From Lachnospiraceae bacterium (lineage in GTDB: Bacteria > Bacillota > Clostridia > Lachnospirales > Lachnospiraceae), in the NCBI GenBank assembly GCA_022787145.1, contig JALFVM010000077.1, positions 1 through 56,801 on the forward strand: a stretch of 56,801 nucleotides of DNA, read 5' to 3'. The number at the start of each line of letters is the position of its first letter. Positions within the stretch are counted from its first letter, which is position 1. Under the pieces are notes generated by a model, which did not search any database, was not told the origin of the DNA, and worked only from the letters and a program-made list of their open reading frames with translations. Below are positions 41,841 through 49,539 of the stretch, piece by piece. Made by a program: the position numbers and the translations under genes.

Positions 41841-43751
41841 CTACTGCTCTACTTTTTTCTTCAGGATACCAAGAAGCACTGCGGAAATAACCGTTCCTGC
41901 CACAAGTGCTACCACATACATTATTGCATTACCCACTACAGGGAATACGAAAATTCCACCGTGAGGAGCCATAAGTGTACAGTTAAATGCCATAGATAAT
42001 GCACCCGCTGCTGCAGATCCAATAATACAGGATGGAAGCACATGAATCGGATCAGATGCAGCAAAAGGAATCGCACCTTCTGTAATAAATGCAAGTCCCA
42101 TAATGAAGTTCGTAGGACCTGTCTCTCTCTGCTCTTTTGTAAATTTGTCTTTGAACAGCAGTGTTGCAAGAGCAATCGCACATGGAGGTGTCATTCCTCC
42201 AATCATAACTGCTGCCATGATATCATAATTTCCTGCGGCAATAGCAGCCGTTCCAAATACGTAAGCAGCCTTATTAAAAGGACCTCCCATATCAATCGCC
42301 ATCATACCACCAAGAATCATTCCTAAGATTATTTTACTAGAACCGCCCATTCCAGTCAAGGCGTTATTCAATCCAGTGTTAATACCACCCATAATCGGCT
42401 CTACGATAAATGTCATGAACAATCCCATAATCAGGATACCCACAACCGGATAAATTAATACCGGAGCAATTTTCTCAATCGCCTGAGGCAGTTTGTCACA
42501 GACCTTACGAAGAAGAACAATGATATATCCTGCTACAAAACCAGCTACCAGTGCACCGAGGAAACCGGATTTTCCATTGGCAGCCATCATACCACCGACA
42601 AAACCAATCGCAAGTGCCGGTCTGTCGCCAATTGCCATAGCAATGAATCCAGCCAGTACAGGAAGCATAAATCCAAATGCAGTTCCACCGATTCCCTTAA
42701 GCAATGCAGCTACCGGAGTAATCGTACCAAAATTTGCTCTCTGGTCAGCAGGAAGGGAATTTAAATCAACACTTAATCCGTCAATCAGGAATGCAAGAGC
42801 GATCAGAATACCACCACCAACGACAAAAGGAAGCATGTGAGATACACCGTTCATCAACTGTGTATAAATCTGATGGCCTTTTCCGCCGCCTGTTTTTGTG
42901 CTGCTGGTCTGACGTCCGTTCGTTGCATGATAAACAGGTACATCACCTGTCATGGCACGTGCCACCAGCTGATCCGCTTTACTGATACCGTCTGATACCT
43001 GGCATTCAATCAGCTTCTTGCCGTCAAAACGATCCATCGGAACCTGTGCGTCAGCCGCAACAATAATGCAGTCTGCCTCATCAATCTCTTTGTCTGTCAG
43101 CACATTTTTTGCTCCGCCAGAACCTCTTGTCTCAATTTTTACGAAACATCCTTTTGCTTTTGCTGCCTTCTCAATTCCTTCTGCAGCCATATAAGTATGT
43201 GCAATTCCAGTCGGGCAGGAAGTAACTGCCAGAATTTTAAACTGTCCTGCCTCAGCTGTTCCTGTGTCTGCCAGACGCTCATCAATGTCACTTTTTTCAT
43301 CGTCAGCCTTGTCAACGATTTCCATAAATTCATCTACAGATTTTGCATTGCGCAGCGCCTCTGAAAATTCTTCATCCATCAACAATACAGATAATTTACT
43401 GAGTACATCCAAATGAACATTATCTTCTGTATTTGGTGCTGCAATCAAAAACATCAGTGTGACAGGCTCACCATCCAGTGAATCAAAATCTACACCGTTT
43501 TTGATTACCATTGCTGCCAGTCCCGGTTTATTTACCGCATCACATTTTCCATGGGGAATGGCAATTCCCTCACCGATTCCTGTAGTGCTTTCCTCTTCTC
43601 TGGCATATACCTGTTTTCTGTAAGCTTCCTGATCATTAATCTTACCGCTTTTTGTCATAAGGGCCACGATCTGATCCAACGCTTCGTTTTTACTGCGCGG
43701 AGCCGCATTCAATGAAATACTGCGCTTATCCAGTAAGTCTGTGATTCTCAT
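41841..43751 (-). CDS. fruA: PTS fructose transporter EIIABC
   Basis: A 636-residue fused fructose permease. The domains in order are EIIA (about 1-150, phospho-His67 in IAIPHGKC), EIIB (about 170-270, phospho-Cys179 in VTSCPTGIAHT), and the membrane EIIC (about 295-636, ending ILKKKVEQ). It imports fructose as fructose-1-phosphate, the substrate of FruK. Its ATG overlaps the fruK stop by one base (TAATG), and an AGGAGA ribosome site lies in fruK. Confidence 0.95.
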   Translation of the reverse strand: MRITDLLDKRSISLNAAPRSKNEALDQIVALMTKSGKINDQEAYRKQVYAREEESTTGIGEGIAIPHGKCDAVNKPGLAAMVIKNGVDFDSLDGEPVTLMFLIAAPNTEDNVHLDVLSKLSVLLMDEEFSEALRNAKSVDEFMEIVDKADDEKSDIDERLADTGTAEAGQFKILAVTSCPTGIAHTYMAAEGIEKAAKAKGCFVKIETRGSGGAKNVLTDKEIDEADCIIVAADAQVPMDRFDGKKLIECQVSDGISKADQLVARAMTGDVPVYHATNGRQTSSTKTGGGKGHQIYTQLMNGVSHMLPFVVGGGILIALAFLIDGLSVDLNSLPADQRANFGTITPVAALLKGIGGTAFGFMLPVLAGFIAMAIGDRPALAIGFVGGMMAANGKSGFLGALVAGFVAGYIIVLLRKVCDKLPQAIEKIAPVLIYPVVGILIMGLFMTFIVEPIMGGINTGLNNALTGMGGSSKIILGMILGGMMAIDMGGPFNKAAYVFGTAAIAAGNYDIMAAVMIGGMTPPCAIALATLLFKDKFTKEQRETGPTNFIMGLAFITEGAIPFAASDPIHVLPSCIIGSAAAGALSMAFNCTLMAPHGGIFVFPVVGNAIMYVVALVAGTVISAVLLGILKKKVEQ

Positions 43752-44668
43752 TATATCTCCTCCTCAATAATACTTTGGTATACAGTTTCAATCTCCTGCT
43801 TCGTTGCCAGATTTTCCGAAAAAGCACTGGCACTGCCTGATGCCAATCCCATGTGGAAGGCATATTCATAATCCTGCTTCTGCATCCAGCCTGCCATAAA
43901 TCCTGCAACCATGGAATCACCTGCTCCCACACCGTTGACCAGCGTTCCCTTCGGTGCCGGAGACTGGTAGACTTCTCCGTTTTCTGCAACCAGAACTGCA
44001 CCCTGACCGGCCATGGATACCAGTACATTTCTGGCTCCTTTTTCCTGCATTTTTCTGGCATAAGGAATGACATCCTCTCTTGTTTTCAGTTCCACCTGGA
44101 AAATTTCACCCAGTTCATGATTGTTTGGTTTAATCAAGAATGGATGATACTGCAAAACATTCATCAGCAGATCCTTGGTCGCATCCACCACAATGCGAAT
44201 CCCTCTTCCCTGCAGTTTCTCCATGATACTGCTGTAAATATCATCCGGCATGGATGACGGGATACTTCCGGCAAGAATCAGAACATCGCCCTGCTGAAGC
44301 TTCTGAAGCTTGTCCATCAGCACCGCAACCTTCTCAGCACTGATGTGCGGACCACAGCCATTGATCTCCGTTCCGTCGATAGACTTTAACTTCAGGTTAA
44401 TCCGGGATATTCCCTCTTCGATCTGAATGAAATCAGAGATTACTCCCATCTCTTCCAGTCTTCGGACAATTTCATCCCCTGTGAATCCTGCAACAAAACC
44501 AAGAGCTGTACTCTCAATTCCCAGATTCATCAGCACGGTAGAGACATTGGTTCCCTTACCACCTGGAAGAATCAGCTCAGAACTTGTACGGTTCGTCAAG
44601 CCCAGTCTGAAGTCTTCAACAGAAACGATGTAATCCAATGATGGATTAAACGTTACCGTATAAATCAT
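43751..44668 (-). CDS. fruK: 1-phosphofructokinase
   Basis: A 306-residue PfkB-family sugar kinase. The start TVTFNPSLDYIV, LILPGGKGTNVS (about 36-47) and the C-terminal NGVGAGDSMVAGFMAG with the catalytic Asp are family signatures. It converts fructose-1-phosphate to fructose-1,6-bisphosphate. ATG 44668 is chosen because GGGAGGG precedes it; the frame to 44728 lies inside the promoter and operator. First gene of the fructose operon. Confidence 0.93.
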   Translation of the reverse strand: MIYTVTFNPSLDYIVSVEDFRLGLTNRTSSELILPGGKGTNVSTVLMNLGIESTALGFVAGFTGDEIVRRLEEMGVISDFIQIEEGISRINLKLKSIDGTEINGCGPHISAEKVAVLMDKLQKLQQGDVLILAGSIPSSMPDDIYSSIMEKLQGRGIRIVVDATKDLLMNVLQYHPFLIKPNNHELGEIFQVELKTREDVIPYARKMQEKGARNVLVSMAGQGAVLVAENGEVYQSPAPKGTLVNGVGAGDSMVAGFMAGWMQKQDYEYAFHMGLASGSASAFSENLATKQEIETVYQSIIEEEI

Positions 44669-44699
44669 TTTTTTCCCTCCCTGTTTCTTTTGTAATTGT

Positions 44700-44771
44700 A
44701 TTATAACGTCAAATTCAATCAAAATCAATCACACTATTCCACAAATATAATGGTCGATTTTGATTGAATTT
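44700..44771 (-). promoter_or_regulatory. fru promoter with two identical 16-bp inverted operators
   Basis: Minus strand TTGATT (44723-44728), a 17-bp spacer, TATAAT (44700-44705). AAATTCAATCAAAATC at 44711-44726 recurs exactly, in inverted orientation, at 44756-44771. The first copy covers the -35 box and spacer. Centres are 45 bp apart. Likely FruR sites. Confidence 0.75.
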
Positions 44772-44824
44772 GCACAAAAAATGTTTTATCGTTCATATTC
44801 ATTTACTATCTTTCAATTTCACTC

Positions 44825-44879
44825 AAAAAAGCTGTTGCAGTATTTCAGTGATTATCTGAAAATTCTACAACAGCTTTTT
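44825..44879. terminator. Terminator after metG (bidirectional)
   Basis: GCTGTTG (44831-44837) pairs with CAACAGC (44868-44874), with further pairing inside, flanked by A6 and T5. On the minus strand it ends metG. Confidence 0.85.
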
Positions 44880-44941
44880 ATTGCATCACTTATCATCTAA
44901 TGTGGACAATAAGTATTCTTTTATTCTGTTTTTGATTATAT

Positions 44942-46900
44942 TTAGCAGATTTCTGCTCCTGCAGGCATATCTTTCTCCGGTTTTACAAGCGCAAGGTTTC
45001 CTTCTGCATCCTCTGCACACAAAATCATTCCTTCAGAAAGAACTCCCGCAAGCTTCGCAGGTTTCAGATTCACAAGCACCATTACCTTCTTGCCTACCAT
45101 CTCTTCCGGTTTGTAATGTTTTGCAATTCCGGACACGATCTGTCTTACCTGGCTTCCGATGCGAACCTGTGAGCAAAGCAGCTTTTTAGATTTCGGAACC
45201 TTCTCACATTTGATGATCTCTCCTACCTGGAACTGCAGCTTTTCAAAATCGTCAAATGTAATCTCTTCTTTTGGCTCAATATCAATCACAGGCTCCTGCG
45301 GTGCTTCCTCTTCTTCCTTTACAGGAGGATGAAGTTCTTCTACTTTTTTCAGAACATCTTCCACTTTCAGACGCGCAAACAGAATCTCCGGTGCATCCGT
45401 CACTTTTGTGCCGGACTCATAAAGTCCAAATGTATGAAGTGTGTCAAAGTCTCTCTTCTTCGCATTTAACTGTTTCAGAATCCGATCAGTAGTCTCAGGC
45501 ATAAACGGCTCGAGCATAGCAGCTCCCATGCTGATTCCCTCTACCAGATTGTACATAACCGTTGCAAGACGGTCTTTCTTATCCTCCTCTTTTGCCAGTG
45601 CCCATGGCATTGTCTCATCAATGTATTTGTTCAGACGTTTGAAGAGTGCAAAAATCTCGGTCATGGCATCTGCCACACGCAGATCTTTCATCTTGGCTTC
45701 CACTTTATCAATCGTTGCAGTAGCCACAGCCTTCAGCTCCTCATCAACAGACTCACATACATTTGTATTTGTCACTACACCGTCAAAATATTTATTGGAC
45801 ATGGAAATCGTACGGTTTACCAGGTTACCAAGTGTGTTGGCAAGCTCGGAGTTCATACGCTCTACCATCAGCTCCCATGTGATGACACCATCGTTCTCAA
45901 ACGGCATCTCATGAAGCACAAAATAACGAACAGCATCTACACCAAAGAAATCTACCAGTTCGTCCGCATACAGTACATTTCCTTTGGATTTGCTCATCTT
46001 GCCGTCACCTTGCAGAAGCCACGGATGACCAAATACCTGCTTCGGAAGCGGCAGATCGAGCGCCATCAAAAAGATTGGCCAGTAAATTGTATGGAAGCGG
46101 ATGATATCCTTTCCGATCAGATGAAGATCTGCCGGCCAGTTTTTCTTAAAGAGATCGGAACTCTCTCCGTCACACTCATATCCAATACCGGTAATATAGT
46201 TGGTCAGCGCATCCAGCCATACATAAACAACGTGCTTTGGATCAAAGTCTACCGGAATTCCCCATTTGAAAGAAGTTCTGGATACACACAAATCCTGCAG
46301 CCCCGGAAGAAGAAAGTTGTTCATCATCTCATTTTTTCTAGACACCGGCTGAATAAATTCCGGATGCTCATTGATATACGCAATCAATCTGTCTGCATAT
46401 TTGCTCATTCTAAAGAAGTATGCTTCCTCTTTTGCCGGTTTTACTTCACGTCCGCAGTCCGGACATTTTCCGTCTACGAGCTGAGACTCTGTCCAGAAGG
46501 ACTCACAAGGTGTACAGTACAATCCTTCATAAGAACTTTTGTAGATATCTCCCTGATCATACAGTTTTTTGAAGATTTTCTTTACCTGCTTCTCATGGTC
46601 TTCATCGGTTGTACGAATGAATTTATCATAGGAAGTATTCATCAAATCCCAAATTCTGTGAATTTCACCAGATACATTGTCCACGAATTCCTTCGGTGTA
46701 ATTCCAGCTTCCTGTGCCTTTAATTCAATCTTCTGTCCATGCTCATCGGTTCCTGTCTGGAAAAACACATCGTATCCCTGCAGTCTTTTAAATCTTGCAA
46801 TACTGTCCGCCAGAACGATCTCATACGTATTACCGATGTGTGGCTTTCCTGACGTGTAGGCGATGGCTGTCGTAATATAATACTTTCCTTTATTCTCCAT
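44942..46900 (-). CDS. metG: Methionyl-tRNA synthetase
   Basis: A 652-residue class I synthetase that charges tRNA-Met. The HIGH-type motif is KPHIGNTYEI (about 19-28), the zinc knot has CTPC and CPDC (about 128-150), and KMSKSKGN is the second signature (about 300). A C-terminal EMAP/Trbp111-like tRNA-binding domain of about 100 residues supports dimer formation. An AGAAGGAG ribosome site lies before ATG 46900. Its leader has a promoter-proximal terminator hairpin instead of a T-box. Confidence 0.95.
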   Translation of the reverse strand: MENKGKYYITTAIAYTSGKPHIGNTYEIVLADSIARFKRLQGYDVFFQTGTDEHGQKIELKAQEAGITPKEFVDNVSGEIHRIWDLMNTSYDKFIRTTDEDHEKQVKKIFKKLYDQGDIYKSSYEGLYCTPCESFWTESQLVDGKCPDCGREVKPAKEEAYFFRMSKYADRLIAYINEHPEFIQPVSRKNEMMNNFLLPGLQDLCVSRTSFKWGIPVDFDPKHVVYVWLDALTNYITGIGYECDGESSDLFKKNWPADLHLIGKDIIRFHTIYWPIFLMALDLPLPKQVFGHPWLLQGDGKMSKSKGNVLYADELVDFFGVDAVRYFVLHEMPFENDGVITWELMVERMNSELANTLGNLVNRTISMSNKYFDGVVTNTNVCESVDEELKAVATATIDKVEAKMKDLRVADAMTEIFALFKRLNKYIDETMPWALAKEEDKKDRLATVMYNLVEGISMGAAMLEPFMPETTDRILKQLNAKKRDFDTLHTFGLYESGTKVTDAPEILFARLKVEDVLKKVEELHPPVKEEEEAPQEPVIDIEPKEEITFDDFEKLQFQVGEIIKCEKVPKSKKLLCSQVRIGSQVRQIVSGIAKHYKPEEMVGKKVMVLVNLKPAKLAGVLSEGMILCAEDAEGNLALVKPEKDMPAGAEIC

Positions 46901-46940
46901 CTCTCTTCTCCTTCTCTGTGATTAAAATAAAAAGTAAAAT

Positions 46941-46974
46941 AAAAAACGTCCTCCCTTATAATTAAGAAAAGACG
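46941..46974 (-). terminator. Leader terminator hairpin before metG
   Basis: On the minus strand CGTCTTTTCTTA (46974-46963) pairs at all 12 positions, wobble included, with TAAGGGAGGACG (46958-46947), then TTTTTT. It begins about 13 nt after the predicted start site. The 5' arm overlaps a seven-codon frame MKTLVFS (ATG at 46985-46983). Confidence 0.65.
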
Positions 46975-46993
46975 AGAGTTTTCATATGACAGT

Positions 46994-47022
46994 AGAATAG
47001 CATAATTTTGATTTTTTGTAAA
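46994..47022 (-). promoter_or_regulatory. Promoter of metG
   Basis: Minus strand TTTACA (47017-47022), a 17-bp spacer, then TATTCT (46994-46999). Predicted start near 46987. Confidence 0.6.
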
Positions 47023-47057
47023 GGCTTAGAAGCAAAGCTCCAAAGCCAATTCTCCCG

Positions 47058-47089
47058 AAAAAAAAGCATATCGGAGTAACCCGATATGC
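47058..47089 (-). terminator. Terminator after rubrerythrin gene
   Basis: GCATATCGG (47066-47074) and CCGATATGC (47081-47089) form a 9-bp stem, followed on the minus strand by eight T. Confidence 0.85.
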
Positions 47090-47118
47090 CTTGAAAATTC
47101 TTATTTTTTGACTGCTTC

Positions 47119-47661
47119 TTAGCCAAAGTATCTCTTTAACAGACCAGCAAATGCTTTTCCGTGACGAGCCTCGTCTCTTGCCATCTCATGAACTGTGTCA
47201 TGGATTGCATCCAGGTTTGCAGCTTTTGCACGTTTAGCCAGATCTGTTTTACCAGCTGTAGCACCGTTCTCAGCCTCTACTCTCATCTGAAGGTTTTTCT
47301 GTGTGCTGTCTGTTACAACTTCACCAAGTAACTCAGCGAATTTTGCAGCATGCTCAGCTTCTTCGTAAGCAGCTTTCTCCCAGTATAAACCGATCTCTGG
47401 ATATCCTTCTCTATGAGCAACACGAGCCATAGCCAGGTACATACCTACTTCTGAACACTCACCTTCAAAGTTTGCTCTTAAGTCAGCTTTGATATCTTCC
47501 GGAACATCACTTGCAACACCAACTACGTGCTCAGCTGCCCATGTCATTTCGCCTTCCTGTTTTACGAATTTTTCTGCAGGAGCTTTACAGATTGGACATA
47601 CTTCCGGAGCTGCCTCGCCTTCATAAACATAACCGCATACGCTACATACAAATTTTGCCAT
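47119..47661 (-). CDS. rbr: Reverse rubrerythrin (rubredoxin domain first)
   Basis: A 180-residue non-haem iron protein. The rubredoxin-like centre is at the N-terminus with Cys6, Cys9, Cys22 and Cys25 (CSVCG, CPICK). The four-helix diiron domain follows with Glu-rich helices ([44 protein letters not shown]). This order is reversed compared with classical rubrerythrin and is known from Clostridia, where it reduces peroxide and O2 using NADH and partner proteins. It lies directly downstream of perR. Confidence 0.94.
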   Translation of the reverse strand: MAKFVCSVCGYVYEGEAAPEVCPICKAPAEKFVKQEGEMTWAAEHVVGVASDVPEDIKADLRANFEGECSEVGMYLAMARVAHREGYPEIGLYWEKAAYEEAEHAAKFAELLGEVVTDSTQKNLQMRVEAENGATAGKTDLAKRAKAANLDAIHDTVHEMARDEARHGKAFAGLLKRYFG

Positions 47662-47744
47662 TGTTTTGTTCTCCTTTTCTTTATAATAAATAATTTTATG
47701 TTGTTCCTCGTTAGTAATTAATAATAGTAACTCTTACTGATATT

Positions 47745-47773
47745 AATATACCACACTGTTTTTTGCTTGTCAA
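47745..47773 (-). promoter_or_regulatory. Promoter of rubrerythrin, overlapping the perR stop codon
   Basis: Minus strand TTGACA (47768-47773), a 17-bp spacer, TATATT (47745-47750). The TGA stop of perR lies inside the -35 box. An AGTAA-N3-TTACT dyad lies near the expected start and could be an operator. Confidence 0.65.
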
Positions 47774-48180
47774 GGCATTTCCTTTTCTTTCTCTACTTTT
47801 TTCATACAATTTACACAAAGTCCATAAAAATTTGTAATATGCCCTTCGATTTTGCCTGGAAAAACTAACGCTGCTTTCTGATCAAGCGCACTGTCTTCTT
47901 CTATATCCAGATCAATCACACTATGACAATTTCTACAGATAAAATGGTTATGAGGACTTTTTCTGGCATCATAACGATCGGGTCCATTACTTACAGTCAC
48001 TTTCGTAATTTCGCCAATATCCGCCAGAAGTGACAGATTTCTATACACTGTTCCAAGACTGATATTCGGAAATACCACTCTGAGATTCTCATACACAGTA
48101 TCGGCAGATGGATGGTCATGGCGTGAGTCTAAAAACTCTTTGATTGCCTCTCTCTGTCGGCTGTATTTTAATGCTGCCAT
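47770..48180 (-). CDS. perR: Fur-family peroxide regulator
   Basis: A 136-residue Fur-family protein. The winged helix contains ISLGTVYRNLSLLADIGEI (about 45-63). The metal and redox part has RYDARKSPHNHFICRNCH and CVNC, the two CxxC pairs of a structural zinc site. PerR is favoured over Fur because rubrerythrin follows and a perfect TAACAAT-A-ATTGTTA box lies in its own promoter. ATG 48180 follows AAAGGAGG; the frame extends to 48201 but would start inside the operator. Confidence 0.87.
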   Translation of the reverse strand: MAALKYSRQREAIKEFLDSRHDHPSADTVYENLRVVFPNISLGTVYRNLSLLADIGEITKVTVSNGPDRYDARKSPHNHFICRNCHSVIDLDIEEDSALDQKAALVFPGKIEGHITNFYGLCVNCMKKVEKEKEMP

Positions 48181-48195
48181 TTTTCCTCCTTTCAA

Positions 48196-48247
48196 TAACA
48201 ATAATTGTTACTGAAACAAGCATAGCATATCGTACTTATTTTGTCAA
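48196..48247 (-). promoter_or_regulatory. perR promoter and PerR-type box
   Basis: Minus strand TTGACA (48242-48247), a 17-bp spacer, TATGCT (48219-48224). TAACAAT-A-ATTGTTA (48196-48210), a perfect 7-1-7 palindrome of Fur/PerR type, lies at the start site, so repression is expected. Confidence 0.75.
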
Positions 48248-48316
48248 GTTTATTCAAGTATCCTCAAATACGCGATACTTTGCCCAACATACTAAATCGT
48301 TACTGTTCACATACCA

Positions 48317-49441
48317 CTATTCTGCGGATTCATCAGACACCGTTTCCTCTTCCGTTGTAACCGAAGCATCGTCCTCTGTCTCTTCTTCCTCCGCCTGCTT
48401 GAAAGAATACTTATCGTTATCGGTTACCTTTAATGTCTTCAGAACTTTTTTATTCTGATCAATCTTAGAATCTTCGCGCCACTTCTGTGTTGTCTCATCA
48501 TACAGCTCCTGCTGTCTGTCATTGATAATTATCTGTTTCTCGTCTTCTGTTGCATCCTTATCAAAAGCGGCATCGAGGCGAACGACATAATAAGCACCGT
48601 CAGACTCTACCAGCTTGCTTGCCACCTCTCCGTCTGTCAGATCTTTGACGGTATCACGCACCTCCTGAGGAACTGCTGTATCGTTCTCTTCCTCTGCGGT
48701 AGAAGCTGTTGTAAAATGTGTAGTCGTAGCGCTCAGATCTTCATCTACTCCCTTTGCGATTGCATCCATGTCCGCATCTGCCGTAGCCATCACTTCATCC
48801 AGAATCTGCTGTGCTCTTGTCTTTGCATCTGCCTTCTCTTCTTCGGAATCCTCCTGTGTTTCCTCACTATCCTCTACCTTGACAAACGTAACTCCTGTCT
48901 GGGCAGCCTCATCATCGGAAACATTTGTATCTGCATCGGCGGTAATCGGGTCATGCATTTTCTCTTTATAATAAGATAACTCGAGTACCTCCTCGACCAT
49001 AGACTGATCTACACCAAGATACGTAAGTGTTTCTTCCTCGTTCGCTTCGATGAATGTTTCTGCCGCTTTCTCAATCTTATCTTTCTCTTCATCAGAAACA
49101 GCCACATCATAATCAGCGGCATGCTGGCGCAGAATTACCATATCTTCCACCTGCTCCATTACATCTGCAAGTGTCTGCTCCCCGTAGGTCTCTCCACTTT
49201 CTTCGTCTGCCACCTGACTCCAGATTCCTTTAGAGCCACCAAAATACATCTCATACATCTGAGCGGTCTGTGCCTGCTGATAACGCAGCATCAGGTTTAC
49301 TGTTCCAAGTTTTATCTCTTCATCGTTTACAGTCGATACTGTTTTGCTTCCATCAACATTCTTTGAACAGCCTGTCATACTTCCCACCGCCAGCGTTGCG
49401 GCAGCGGCACAGACTGCTGCTTTTTTGAAATAGTTTTTCAT
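48317..49441 (-). CDS. PrsA/SurA-like lipoprotein foldase
   Basis: A 374-residue lipoprotein. A basic N-terminus and hydrophobic stretch end in VGSMTGC, a lipobox-like cleavage site. The SurA/PrsA N-terminal chaperone region follows (VSTVNDEEIKLGTVNLML onward), then a parvulin-like C-terminal part that looks divergent. The ends are very rich in Glu, Asp and Thr. It would help fold exported proteins outside the membrane. ATG 49441 follows AGGAGG; the frame to 49501 is less likely. It lies downstream of pth and mfd. Confidence 0.82.
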   Translation of the reverse strand: MKNYFKKAAVCAAAATLAVGSMTGCSKNVDGSKTVSTVNDEEIKLGTVNLMLRYQQAQTAQMYEMYFGGSKGIWSQVADEESGETYGEQTLADVMEQVEDMVILRQHAADYDVAVSDEEKDKIEKAAETFIEANEEETLTYLGVDQSMVEEVLELSYYKEKMHDPITADADTNVSDDEAAQTGVTFVKVEDSEETQEDSEEEKADAKTRAQQILDEVMATADADMDAIAKGVDEDLSATTTHFTTASTAEEENDTAVPQEVRDTVKDLTDGEVASKLVESDGAYYVVRLDAAFDKDATEDEKQIIINDRQQELYDETTQKWREDSKIDQNKKVLKTLKVTDNDKYSFKQAEEEETEDDASVTTEEETVSDESAE

Positions 49442-49539
49442 CTCTTCCTCCTCTAACGCATTCATATCTTTGAGTATAAACTTTTTTCTTTTTTCGGGCA
49501 AGGTTTCTATGCAAATTTCAGGAATTCTTCACATTTGTA

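Noticed and set aside
46901-47118. T-box riboswitch upstream of metG
   Set aside because: The leader is under 100 nt, with no specifier loop or T-box sequence; only a simple hairpin with T-tract is present.
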